Both the position numbers and the translations under genes were made by a program. Under the pieces are notes generated by a model that worked only from the letters and a program-made list of their open reading frames with translations, did not search any database and was not told where the DNA came from. Positions 35,634 to 43,293 of a stretch of DNA of 64,000 nt are shown here, one piece after another. Origin of the DNA: Streptomyces lanatus (GTDB lineage: Bacteria > Actinomycetota > Actinomycetes > Streptomycetales > Streptomycetaceae); contig NZ_BNBM01000028.1 of the NCBI RefSeq assembly GCF_014655715.1, positions 25,853-89,852 on the forward strand, given 5' to 3'. Numbering within the stretch: the first letter of the stretch is position 1; each line of letters begins with the position of its first letter.

Positions 35634-36395
35634 GTGCCGAATCCCACTCCCGTCACCCCGGACGCGCCCACCCGGATACCGACCCCGCTCCTCACCCAGG
35701 AGTGGCTCGACCTCGCCTTCATCCACTGGGCCGTCGAACCGGACGTCGTGGCAGGGCTGTTGCCGAGGGGGACCGTCCCGGACACGCATGACGGGATGAC
35801 GTACGTCGGCCTGGTCGCCTTCCGGATGCATCGGGTGGGCTGGCTGCGGCTGCCCGGGGTGCCGTATCTGGGGACGTTCCCCGAGACCAATGTGCGGCTG
35901 TACTCCGTGGACGAGCACGGGCGGCGCGGTGTCGTGTTCCGGTCGATGGACGCCGCGCGGTTGATCCCGGTGGTGATGGGGCGCCTCGGGTTCCGGCTGC
36001 CGTACCTGTGGTCGCGGATGAGTGTCCGCGCGGCCGGTGACACCGTGACCTACGCCAGTTCGCGTCGGTGGCCCGGTCCGCGCGGTGCGTCCAGCCTGAT
36101 CACCGTACGCACCGGTGAGCGCATCGAGCAGCCCACCGAGCTGGAGCATTTCCTCACCGCCCGCTGGGGCATGCACAACGCCTTCTTCGGCGGGGCGCAG
36201 TCGACGGCATATCTGCCCAACCACCACCCTCGGTGGCCGCTGTACCGTGCCGAGCTGCTCACCTGCGAGGAGAACCTCGTCACCGCGGCCGGGCTGCCCG
36301 CCCCGGGCACGGACCCCGTCAGCGTCCTGTACTCCCCCGGCGTCCCGGTCCGGCTCGGCCGTCCGGCGCGTCCGGCGGGCATTCCCACGCCTTGA
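35634..36395 (+). CDS. YqjF-like DUF2071 protein
   Basis: A 253-residue soluble protein of the DUF2071/YqjF family: LTQEWLDLAFIHWAVEPDVV at the start, then LLPRGTVPDTHDGMTYVGLV, FPETNVRLYSVDEHGRRGVV and FRSMDAARLIPVVMGRLGFR. The end carries ELEHFLTARWGMHNAFFGGA. The function of the family is unknown, although relatives have been linked to small-molecule binding. It is divergent from the Trypco1 module and followed by an SDR gene. Confidence 0.8.
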   Translation: MPNPTPVTPDAPTRIPTPLLTQEWLDLAFIHWAVEPDVVAGLLPRGTVPDTHDGMTYVGLVAFRMHRVGWLRLPGVPYLGTFPETNVRLYSVDEHGRRGVVFRSMDAARLIPVVMGRLGFRLPYLWSRMSVRAAGDTVTYASSRRWPGPRGASSLITVRTGERIEQPTELEHFLTARWGMHNAFFGGAQSTAYLPNHHPRWPLYRAELLTCEENLVTAAGLPAPGTDPVSVLYSPGVPVRLGRPARPAGIPTP

Positions 36396-36506
36396 TCGGC
36401 GTGCGCGTGTCGAATTCCCGGGCTCGGTGCCGACGTATCGGATGAGACGGCTGGGGCCGCACCACGCGGTCGGCCAGTCGGCAGCCGGTCGGAACGGAGA
36501 TCGAAC

Positions 36507-37256
36507 ATGTTGCTCAAGGACAAGGTCACGGTGGTCTACGGCGCGGGTGGCGCCATCGGCGGTGCGGCGGCCCGCGCCTTCGCCCGCGAGGGGGCGCGGG
36601 TCTTCCTCGCCGGGCGCGGCGCGGCCCCGCTGGACAGGCTCGCCGAGGATATTCGTGCCGCGGGCGGCGAGGCGGAGACCTCCGTGGTCGACGCACGGGA
36701 GGAAGCGGCTGTGGACGCCTTCGTCGACGGTGTCGCCGCCCGGGCGGGGCGGGTCGACGTCTCGTTCAACGCCATCGGTTACGGGGATGTCCAGAAACCG
36801 CTGATGGAGATCTCGGAGGAGGATTTCCTGCAGCCCATCGTGACCGCGATGCGCTCGCAGTTCCTGACGACCCGGGCGGCGGCCCGGCACATGATCGCCC
36901 GTGGTTCGGGGGTGATCCTCGCCTTCGGTGGCGGTGGCCCGCAGACGCTGCCCGGCCTCGGCGGTTTCAAGGTCGCGCTGGACGCGCTGGAGGGGTTGCG
37001 CCGCCAGTGGGCGATCGAGCTGGGCCCGCACGGCATCCGGGTCGTGACCCTGAAGTCCGGCGGTGTGCCGGAATCGCTGCCGTCCGGGTTCCCCGGTGCG
37101 GAGGCCATCGCCGACAGCCTGGTCGGCGCTACGCAGCTCGGCCGGGCCGCGACCCTCGCGGACGTCGGCGACGTGGCCGCCTTCGTCGCCTCCGACCGGG
37201 CCCGCACGCTCACCGCGACGGATGTGAACATCTCCTGCGGCGCGATCGTGGACTGA
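36507..37256 (+). CDS. atypical short-chain dehydrogenase/reductase
   Basis: A 249-residue Rossmann protein. VVYGAGGAIGGAAARAFARE is the nucleotide-binding Gly motif, and FNAIGYGDVQKPLMEI stands in place of NNAG. The usual catalytic Tyr-x-x-x-Lys is not evident: the helix reads LPGLGGFKVALDALEGLRRQ, with the Lys but no Tyr. The enzyme may therefore be a non-classical reductase or a binding protein. GELGPHGIRVVTL-type sequence after it is normal for SDRs. A strong terminator follows 40 bases after the stop. Confidence 0.8.
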   Translation: MLLKDKVTVVYGAGGAIGGAAARAFAREGARVFLAGRGAAPLDRLAEDIRAAGGEAETSVVDAREEAAVDAFVDGVAARAGRVDVSFNAIGYGDVQKPLMEISEEDFLQPIVTAMRSQFLTTRAAARHMIARGSGVILAFGGGGPQTLPGLGGFKVALDALEGLRRQWAIELGPHGIRVVTLKSGGVPESLPSGFPGAEAIADSLVGATQLGRAATLADVGDVAAFVASDRARTLTATDVNISCGAIVD

Positions 37257-37295
37257 GCCGCGGCGGCTCCTCGGCAGGGGTTCGGTGGACGTGCG

Positions 37296-37328
37296 AGGGC
37301 CCGGACCGGGAAGTCCGGTCCGGGCCCT
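37296..37328. terminator. bidirectional intrinsic terminator
   Basis: AGGGCCCGGACCGG and CCGGTCCGGGCCCT form a perfect 14-bp stem around a five-base loop. It lies between the SDR gene and the converging surface-protein gene, so it can serve both strands. Confidence 0.85.
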
Positions 37329-37356
37329 TGCGCGACGTCAGCGCCTCAGGCGCCGT

Positions 37357-39423
37357 TCATCGGCGGGCGCTGCGCCTGCCGCGGATCAGCAGCAGGAGGC
37401 CGCCCATGAGGAGGACGGCGCCGGCCATGGCCGGCCACAGGGTGGTACCCGTCTCGGCCAGGTTGCCGCCCTGGGCCTGCGGCTTCGTCCCCAGGCTGTC
37501 CTCGGTGTCGTCGCCGACACCGGCGGGCTGGGTCTGCTGGGCGTTGCCCGACGTGTTCGCGTCGTCGTCGCCGGAGCCGCCCTGTGCCTGACCGTTGTCG
37601 GCGTCGGCCGACGGGGTGCCGTACGACTTGGGCGCCACCGTGCTCGACACGGTGGGCTTGTCGTCGTCAGCCGGGTCGGTGGCGGGTGCCTCGTCACCGG
37701 GCTCGTCGTTCGCGGGGGCCTCGGTGGCCGGGTCCTCGGTGGCCGGGTCCTCGGTCGCGGGAGCCTCGGTCGCCGGGTCGTCGTTGGCCGGCGGGTCCGT
37801 CTGCTCGTCGCCTCCGTTGCCCGGTTCCGGCTTGTCGTCACCGGCCGGCGGGGTGGTGGGCGCCTCCGTCGGCTCCTCGGTCGGCTCCTCCTGGCCCGGG
37901 TCGCCGCCCTGGTCGGCACCCGCGCCGCACTTGCGGCCGTCGTTGATGCAGTCGACCATCTCGCCCATCAGGTCCTCGCTGAAGACGTTGATGAAGTCGC
38001 CGTGGTCGGTGACCGGCTTGTGCAGCTGCTCCGGGAAGGAGTCCACCGCGAACAGCGGGGTCGTCTTGCCGCCGTCCTGGAGGCTCGGCGCGTCGACGTC
38101 GTACACGATCCGCTGCACCAGCTGCGGAATGGCCTTGAAGCCGTTGGCGCAGCTGCCGTCCGCCGCGGCGAACGCCACGTGGGCGCGGTGGTTGGCGCTG
38201 TCGATGTTCGTACCGTCCCAGCAGCTCTGGAACTTGAAGGTGCGCACCACGTCGCTGCCCTGCGGGCACAGCGGGTACTTGTCCTTCAGCTGCCGGTCCT
38301 CGAAGCCGGTGCAGCTCCAGGAGGCGTTGGCGTTGGCGGTGCCGTTGATGAACGCCTTGGCGTCACCGGTGATGATGCGCAGCAGCCGCGGCATCTCGGT
38401 GACCTTGCTCTTTGGGTTGCCGACGAAGTTCAGGGTCACTTCCTTGGGAGTGACGATCTTGCCGGCGTTGCCCTCGACGCCGCCGCCGGGCTTGTTGGCG
38501 TCCTGTTCCTGCGTTCCGTTCTGGAGACGGATCACCGGCCAGTAGTACGTGGACTTGTCGCCCTGGTTCACACAGCTCGTCTCGGCGTTCGCCAGGTCCT
38601 CGTCGCTCGCGAAGGCGTCGTTGGACTGGTTGCCGATGTAGTCGTGGAAGTGGTGGGCGCCGTTGGAGACGCCGGGGGCCACGATGACGTTGTCCGAGTT
38701 GAACAGGCCGTTCTCGTTGACGCCGCAGCTGGTGGCGAAGGTGCCGCGGGAGGCGTCCGAGGACTGGGCGGGCTGCTGGACGTTGGGCTGTACGGACTTG
38801 ATGTCCTGGTAGTCCGCCGCGACGGGGCCGTTGCCGGCCTGGCCGCCGTTGCCGTTCTGGCCGCCGTTGTCCTGCTGCTGGCCGTCATTGTCCTGCTGTT
38901 GGCCGCCCTGGTCGGCGCCGTTCTGGGCGTCGCCGCCGTCGGCCTGGTCACCGGTGTCGGCCTCGGGGGCGCGCAGGGTGCAGGTGGCGAGGGCGTCCAG
39001 GCCCTCGGGCCGGTCTCCCACGCGGTCCACGGCGATGGCGATCCGCTCGATCGTCGCGCCGCGCTTCTCCTTCAGCGGATTCATGATCGCGTTGTCGGCG
39101 AAGCCGGCGTCCTGCTGGATCGCCTGTGCCGATTCAAGCAGCCGCTGGTAGGCGTCGGCGATCTGCTGGTCCAGGAGGGCGAGTTCCTTCGCGACGTCCT
39201 CCTTGGCCCCGTCCGGCACATCCGTCAGCTTGTCGCCGACGTCCGGGCAGTCGATGGTGCCGGCCGGGGAGGACAGCGTCTCGGCGGAGCCCGCTCCGCC
39301 GTCCTCGGTCGCCGAGGCGTAGACGTTGGCGCCGACAAGGCCGCCGCCGCCCAACATGAGCGCGACCGCTGCAAAGGTCGCGCGCCGTGCGCCCGTTGGG
39401 CGTCTTCGCGTGCTGCGTGCCAA
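37357..39423 (-). CDS. LAETG-anchored DUF1996 surface protein
   Basis: A 688-residue exported protein. The start is probably TTG 39423, since AGGAG lies eight bases upstream. Residues 1-40 form a signal sequence. A helical segment (residues 60-150) and a Gln/Asn/Gly-rich linker precede a DUF1996 domain at about 205-480 (GVSNGAHHFHDYIGNQSNDA is its hallmark). A long Pro/Thr/Glu/Asp-rich stalk follows. The C-terminus is LAETGTT, a hydrophobic helix (AGAVLLMGGLLLL) and RGRRSARR, a sortase signal of the LAXTG type used by class E sortases in Streptomyces. The protein should be linked to peptidoglycan; the DUF1996 function is unknown. Confidence 0.85.
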   Translation of the reverse strand: MARSTRRRPTGARRATFAAVALMLGGGGLVGANVYASATEDGGAGSAETLSSPAGTIDCPDVGDKLTDVPDGAKEDVAKELALLDQQIADAYQRLLESAQAIQQDAGFADNAIMNPLKEKRGATIERIAIAVDRVGDRPEGLDALATCTLRAPEADTGDQADGGDAQNGADQGGQQQDNDGQQQDNGGQNGNGGQAGNGPVAADYQDIKSVQPNVQQPAQSSDASRGTFATSCGVNENGLFNSDNVIVAPGVSNGAHHFHDYIGNQSNDAFASDEDLANAETSCVNQGDKSTYYWPVIRLQNGTQEQDANKPGGGVEGNAGKIVTPKEVTLNFVGNPKSKVTEMPRLLRIITGDAKAFINGTANANASWSCTGFEDRQLKDKYPLCPQGSDVVRTFKFQSCWDGTNIDSANHRAHVAFAAADGSCANGFKAIPQLVQRIVYDVDAPSLQDGGKTTPLFAVDSFPEQLHKPVTDHGDFINVFSEDLMGEMVDCINDGRKCGAGADQGGDPGQEEPTEEPTEAPTTPPAGDDKPEPGNGGDEQTDPPANDDPATEAPATEDPATEDPATEAPANDEPGDEAPATDPADDDKPTVSSTVAPKSYGTPSADADNGQAQGGSGDDDANTSGNAQQTQPAGVGDDTEDSLGTKPQAQGGNLAETGTTLWPAMAGAVLLMGGLLLLIRGRRSARR

Positions 39424-39577
39424 GGAAGTACTCCTACGCCTCGTGGTCGGTCAGGGCATGAAAATCCCCCGGTCTCATACGGAGGCCGACCCCGTGGTGT
39501 TCAACCGCCTCGGAAATTCACAGAACTTTCTTATGAGCTCAGGCGCTGTCGTATGAGCGGGGCGCCGAAGTCCCTGT

Positions 39578-40030
39578 TCAGTCCATGAGTCCGGCGGCGA
39601 GTGTCGCCCCCAGTTCCCAGCACGCCTCGATGTCGGACTTGCCGGGCTCGCCCGTCACGGTCACGGGCTGCGCGGCGCGGCGCCAGGCGAGGCCGGTCGT
39701 GATGGAGTCGATCGCCCGCACGGCGCCGGTCACGTCGCTGCCGCCGTGCACGTAGTAGCCGAAGGGCCGGCCCTGGGTGTCGTCCAGGCACGGGTAGTAG
39801 ATCTGGTCGAGGAAATGCTTCAGGGCGCCCGAGATGTAGCCGAGGTTCGCCGGGGTGCCCAGGAGGTAGGCGTCGGCGTTCAGCACATCGGTCGCCGTGG
39901 CGGACAGCGCGGCCCGCCGTACGACCTCGACGTTCTCGATCTCGGGCGCGGTCGCGCCGGAGACGACGGCTTCCAGCATCGCCTGGCAGTTGGGCGAGGG
40001 GGTGTGATGAACGATCAGCAAGGTAGGCAC
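39578..40030 (-). CDS. flavodoxin-like / NADPH-dependent FMN reductase-family protein
   Basis: About 150 residues from GTG 40030. TLLIVHHTPSPNCQAMLEAV is the FMN phosphate-binding loop, DAYLLGTPANLGYISGALKH the second FMN loop, and YYVHGGSDVTGAVRAIDSI the third strand. A longer frame is open but lacks homology. It should bind FMN and take part in redox chemistry. It stands alone between convergent and same-strand neighbours. Confidence 0.75.
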   Translation of the reverse strand: MPTLLIVHHTPSPNCQAMLEAVVSGATAPEIENVEVVRRAALSATATDVLNADAYLLGTPANLGYISGALKHFLDQIYYPCLDDTQGRPFGYYVHGGSDVTGAVRAIDSITTGLAWRRAAQPVTVTGEPGKSDIEACWELGATLAAGLMD

Positions 40031-40094
40031 ACCCGAACCCTGCCGCCGCGCCACGGATCGACGCAACCTCGACCCACCCCCGACGCCCGGCGGC

Positions 40095-40976
40095 TCAGCA
40101 CAGCACGCGCAGCGCCCCCGGCAGCACCCTCACCGTGACCGGAAGGGTCGCCTCGACCTCGCCGTCGGCGCCGTAGGGCACCTCGCGGTCGGCGGTGATG
40201 CGGATCTCCTTGCCGCGCAGGATCCGTACCTGGGGGCGGCGGACATGGGCGCCGGTCTTGAGCTCGTTCATCAGGGTGAAGAACAGCCGGCGCGGCGCCT
40301 CGCGGATCATCACCACTTCCAGCAGGCCGTCGTCCACGCGGGCGTCCGGCGCGATGATCCGGCCCGAGCCGTAGTAGCCGGAGTTGGCGGCGACGACCGT
40401 GTAGCCGGTGTGGAGGTGTTCCTGGCCGTCGACGGTGACCCGGTAGCGCGCGGCGCGCCAAGTCGTGACGGCGCGCAGGCCGCCGGCGTAGTACGACGCG
40501 GCGCCGCGCAGCAGGGTGGCGTTGTTGGCGTGCCGGTTGGCCAGCGCGTCGACTCCGGCGTACACGCTGCCGAGGACCACTGTGCGGTGGTGGACGGCCG
40601 ACTCGACCTCGATGGTGTCGACCTTGCGGGGCTCGTGGTGGAGCAACACTTCGGCGAGTGCGGTGGGTTCGGTCGGCAGGTCGAGCGCGCGGGCGAAGTC
40701 GTTGCCGCGGCCGGCCGGGACCAGGCCCAGCGTGACGTCGGTGCCGCTGAGGGCGCCGCCGATGCCGCCGGCCATGCCGTCGCCGCCGACGGCGAGCACC
40801 ACGCGGCCGCGCTCTCCGGCGTCCCGCGCCAGTTCCTGGGCGTGGGCGAGGCTGCGGCTGTACTGGGTCTCCAGGTCGGCCCCGGCCTCCCGCAGCGGCC
40901 GGGCCACCTCAAGGAGCGCGGCGGCCGCGGCGGATCCGCCCGCCGTGGGGTTGACGATGGCGGTGAACTGTCTCAT
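40095..40976 (-). CDS. diacylglycerol kinase-family lipid kinase
   Basis: A 293-residue YegS/DgkB-like kinase: FTAIVNPTAGGSAAAAALLE at the start, VLAVGGDGMAGGIGGAL (nucleotide loop), and LGLVPAGRGNDFARAL. It phosphorylates lipid hydroxyls such as diacylglycerol at the inner membrane face. Downstream of the AGPS-like gene on the same strand, with TetR and GlpD genes opposite, it copies the order Rv2249c-Rv2252 of Mycobacterium tuberculosis, where Rv2252 is a lipid kinase. A link to glycerolipid metabolism is likely. Confidence 0.85.
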   Translation of the reverse strand: MRQFTAIVNPTAGGSAAAAALLEVARPLREAGADLETQYSRSLAHAQELARDAGERGRVVLAVGGDGMAGGIGGALSGTDVTLGLVPAGRGNDFARALDLPTEPTALAEVLLHHEPRKVDTIEVESAVHHRTVVLGSVYAGVDALANRHANNATLLRGAASYYAGGLRAVTTWRAARYRVTVDGQEHLHTGYTVVAANSGYYGSGRIIAPDARVDDGLLEVVMIREAPRRLFFTLMNELKTGAHVRRPQVRILRGKEIRITADREVPYGADGEVEATLPVTVRVLPGALRVLC

Positions 40977-41030
40977 CGGGGTGCCTTTCGGGGGCCGACG
41001 GGAGGGCGCTACCAGCGAAGCGGGGGCGGG

Positions 41031-42620
41031 TCAGTCGAGGGGCAGCAGGACGCCCGGGTTGAGCACCCCCGCCGGGTCCAGTCGGCGCTTGACGGCGCGC
41101 AGTGCCTCGATGCCAAGGGGCCCGGCCTCGCGGACGTACCAGTCCCGGTGATCGGTGCCCACGCCGTGGTGGTGGGAGATCGTGCCGCCCGCGGCGAGGA
41201 TCGCCTCGTTGGCGGCGTGCTTGGCCTTCTCCCAGTGTGCGACCGCGTCGTCGCCCTGGGCGGAGACGACGGTGAAGTACAGGGAGGCGCCGTTCTCGTA
41301 GACGTGGGAGATGTGGCACATGACCAGGGGCGGGGTGCCGGATCCGGTGAGGGTGCTGGTGAGGGCGTCGCGGACGGCGGCGTACAGCTCGGGGATCCGT
41401 GCCCAGAAGGTCGCCGTCTCCAGCGTCTCGGCGAAGGCGCCGGCGTCGAGGAGGGAGTCCCGGAGGTAGGGGGCGGAGTAGCGGCCGTGCGCCCAGCGTC
41501 CGCCGGGTTCGTCGCCCAGCGGGGTGCCGCCGCATTCGCGCAGGACGGCCGCGGCCTTCTCCCTGCGGTACGAGGTGTCCTCGTCCGTGCCTTCGTAGCC
41601 GGCGATCGCCATGCAGCCCGCGGGCTCCAGACCTGCGCCGATGGCGTCGGGCTGGGCCAGGCCGATCAGCGTCTCGGTCTCGTCGGACAGCCGCAGCACC
41701 GTCGGACGGGGGCCGTCCTGGGCGAGGCGGCGCAGCGCGGCGGCCCCCGCCTCGAAGGACTCGAAGCGCCAGCCCTCGTACATACGCCGGAGAGGGACGG
41801 GCCGGATCCGGACGGTCACGGATGTGATGACGCCGAACGCGCCCTCCGAGCCGAGCAGGAGCTGGCGCAGGTCGGGGCCGGCCGCCGAGCGCGGCGCGCG
41901 GCCGGTGTCGATGGTGCCCTCGGGGGTGGCGAGGGTGAGGCCCAGGACCATCTCGTCGAAGCGGCCGTAGCCCGCGGACGCCTGGCCGCTGGAGCGGGCG
42001 GCGGCGAATCCGCCGATGGTCGCCCACTCGAAGGACTGGGGGAAGTGGCCGAGGGTGAAGCCCTGTTCGGCGAGGAGCGCCTCGGCCTGCGGGCCGCGCA
42101 GTCCGGGCTGGAGCGTGGCGGTGCGGGAGACCGGGTCGAGGGCGAGGAGCTGGTCCATGCGGCGCAGGTCGAGGGCGACGAAGGCGCCGCGCCGGGCGGG
42201 CGCGAGGCCGCCGACGACGGACGTACCGCCGCCGAACGGGACCACGGGCAGGGCGTGTTCGGCGCAGGCGCGCAGCACGGCGAGTACGTCGTCGTGGGTG
42301 GCGGGGAGGACGACGGCCGCGGGGATGTCGTCCACCTCACCGTCGCGGATCCGCAGCAGGTCGGGGGTGGACTTGCCGCGAGTGTGCCGGATGCGGGTCT
42401 GCGCGTCGGTGCGGAGGTGCTCCGCGCCGCCGACCGCGTCCACCAGGGCCTGGAGTGCGGCGGGTTCGAGCCCCGGCTCGGGCACGGCTATGTCCTCCAG
42501 GGCGACCGGTCCCGCGGTGCGCGGCTTGACTCCGAGCAGATCGCGCAGCAGGCCGATCACGCTCTCGGGCAGCGGTGCCGCCTTGGCGGGGTCGCCCCAG
42601 CCGCTCCACAGCATGTCCAT
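41031..42620 (-). CDS. FAD-linked oxidase, alkylglycerone-phosphate-synthase-like
   Basis: A 529-residue flavoprotein starting at ATG 42620 (GAGGACGAGATCC upstream). The FAD domain has LPVVPFGGGTSVVGGLAPAR and FPQSFEWATIGGFAAARSSG. The substrate domain ends with AGGTISHHHGVGTDH, the His cluster typical of AGPS proteins, and DPAGVLNPGVL. Eukaryotic AGPS makes the ether bond of ether lipids. Bacterial homologues are mostly uncharacterised. Its neighbours act on glycerol-3-phosphate and diacylglycerol, which supports a lipid role. Confidence 0.85.
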   Translation of the reverse strand: MDMLWSGWGDPAKAAPLPESVIGLLRDLLGVKPRTAGPVALEDIAVPEPGLEPAALQALVDAVGGAEHLRTDAQTRIRHTRGKSTPDLLRIRDGEVDDIPAAVVLPATHDDVLAVLRACAEHALPVVPFGGGTSVVGGLAPARRGAFVALDLRRMDQLLALDPVSRTATLQPGLRGPQAEALLAEQGFTLGHFPQSFEWATIGGFAAARSSGQASAGYGRFDEMVLGLTLATPEGTIDTGRAPRSAAGPDLRQLLLGSEGAFGVITSVTVRIRPVPLRRMYEGWRFESFEAGAAALRRLAQDGPRPTVLRLSDETETLIGLAQPDAIGAGLEPAGCMAIAGYEGTDEDTSYRREKAAAVLRECGGTPLGDEPGGRWAHGRYSAPYLRDSLLDAGAFAETLETATFWARIPELYAAVRDALTSTLTGSGTPPLVMCHISHVYENGASLYFTVVSAQGDDAVAHWEKAKHAANEAILAAGGTISHHHGVGTDHRDWYVREAGPLGIEALRAVKRRLDPAGVLNPGVLLPLD

Positions 42621-42693
42621 GGATCTCGTCCTCACCGGTCGATTCGAGCGATGCCGTGTTCCCGTCGGCCCCGCAGGCGTTACACTGTGACAC

Positions 42694-43293
42694 ATGACGC
42701 CTATTCGTCACAACCACTCGGACGGCGACGCGGTACTGGACGCGGTGCGCGACTGTGTCCTGGCCGTCGGGGTCCGCCGTACGACACTCACCGACGTGGC
42801 CCGCCGCGCGGGTGTCTCCCGGATGACGCTGTACCGGCGCTGGCCCGATGTGCGCTCCCTGGTCGGGGACCTGATGACCCGGGAGTGGGTCGCGGTCGCC
42901 ACTGGGGCGATGCCCGAGCGTCGCCCAGGGACGGACACGCGCGGCCTGATCGTCGAGGGTCTGGTGGCCGGGGTGGCGGCATTCCGTGCCCACCCGCTCT
43001 TCCAGAAGATCGTGGACGTCGATCCGGAACTGCTCCTCCCTTACGTCCTCGACCGCCGCGGCGCGAGCCAGCAGGCTCTCCTCGTGCTGCTCGCGGACGC
43101 CCTGCGGGAAGGCCACGCCGACGGATCCGTACGCGACGGCCATGTCGAACGGCAGGCGCGGGCCCTGCTGCTGATCGTGCAGTCCTTCACGCTCTCCCTG
43201 CGCACGATGACCGACGAGGACGACACCGACCTGAGCAGCGAGGCCTTCCTCGCGGAACTGCGCAGCATCCTGGAGAGGACCCTCACGCCATGA
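42694..43293 (+). CDS. TetR-family regulator of glycerolipid locus
   Basis: A 199-residue regulator with RRTTLTDVARRAGVSRMTLY and RRWPDVRSLVGDLM as the DNA-binding domain. ATG 42694 is only 73 bases from the divergent AGPS-like start, and its stop overlaps the glpD start (ATGA). A TACACT -10-like box and a CACTGTG palindrome lie just before the ATG (about 42680-42692) and may be its operator. It probably controls both directions. Confidence 0.85.
   Translation: MTPIRHNHSDGDAVLDAVRDCVLAVGVRRTTLTDVARRAGVSRMTLYRRWPDVRSLVGDLMTREWVAVATGAMPERRPGTDTRGLIVEGLVAGVAAFRAHPLFQKIVDVDPELLLPYVLDRRGASQQALLVLLADALREGHADGSVRDGHVERQARALLLIVQSFTLSLRTMTDEDDTDLSSEAFLAELRSILERTLTP

Noticed and set aside
37285..39588. 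A 767-codon plus-strand frame opposite the DUF1996 gene.
   Set aside because: It is Val/Gly/Leu/Arg-rich shadow translation of the minus-strand surface-protein gene, which has a signal peptide, a known domain and a sortase anchor.
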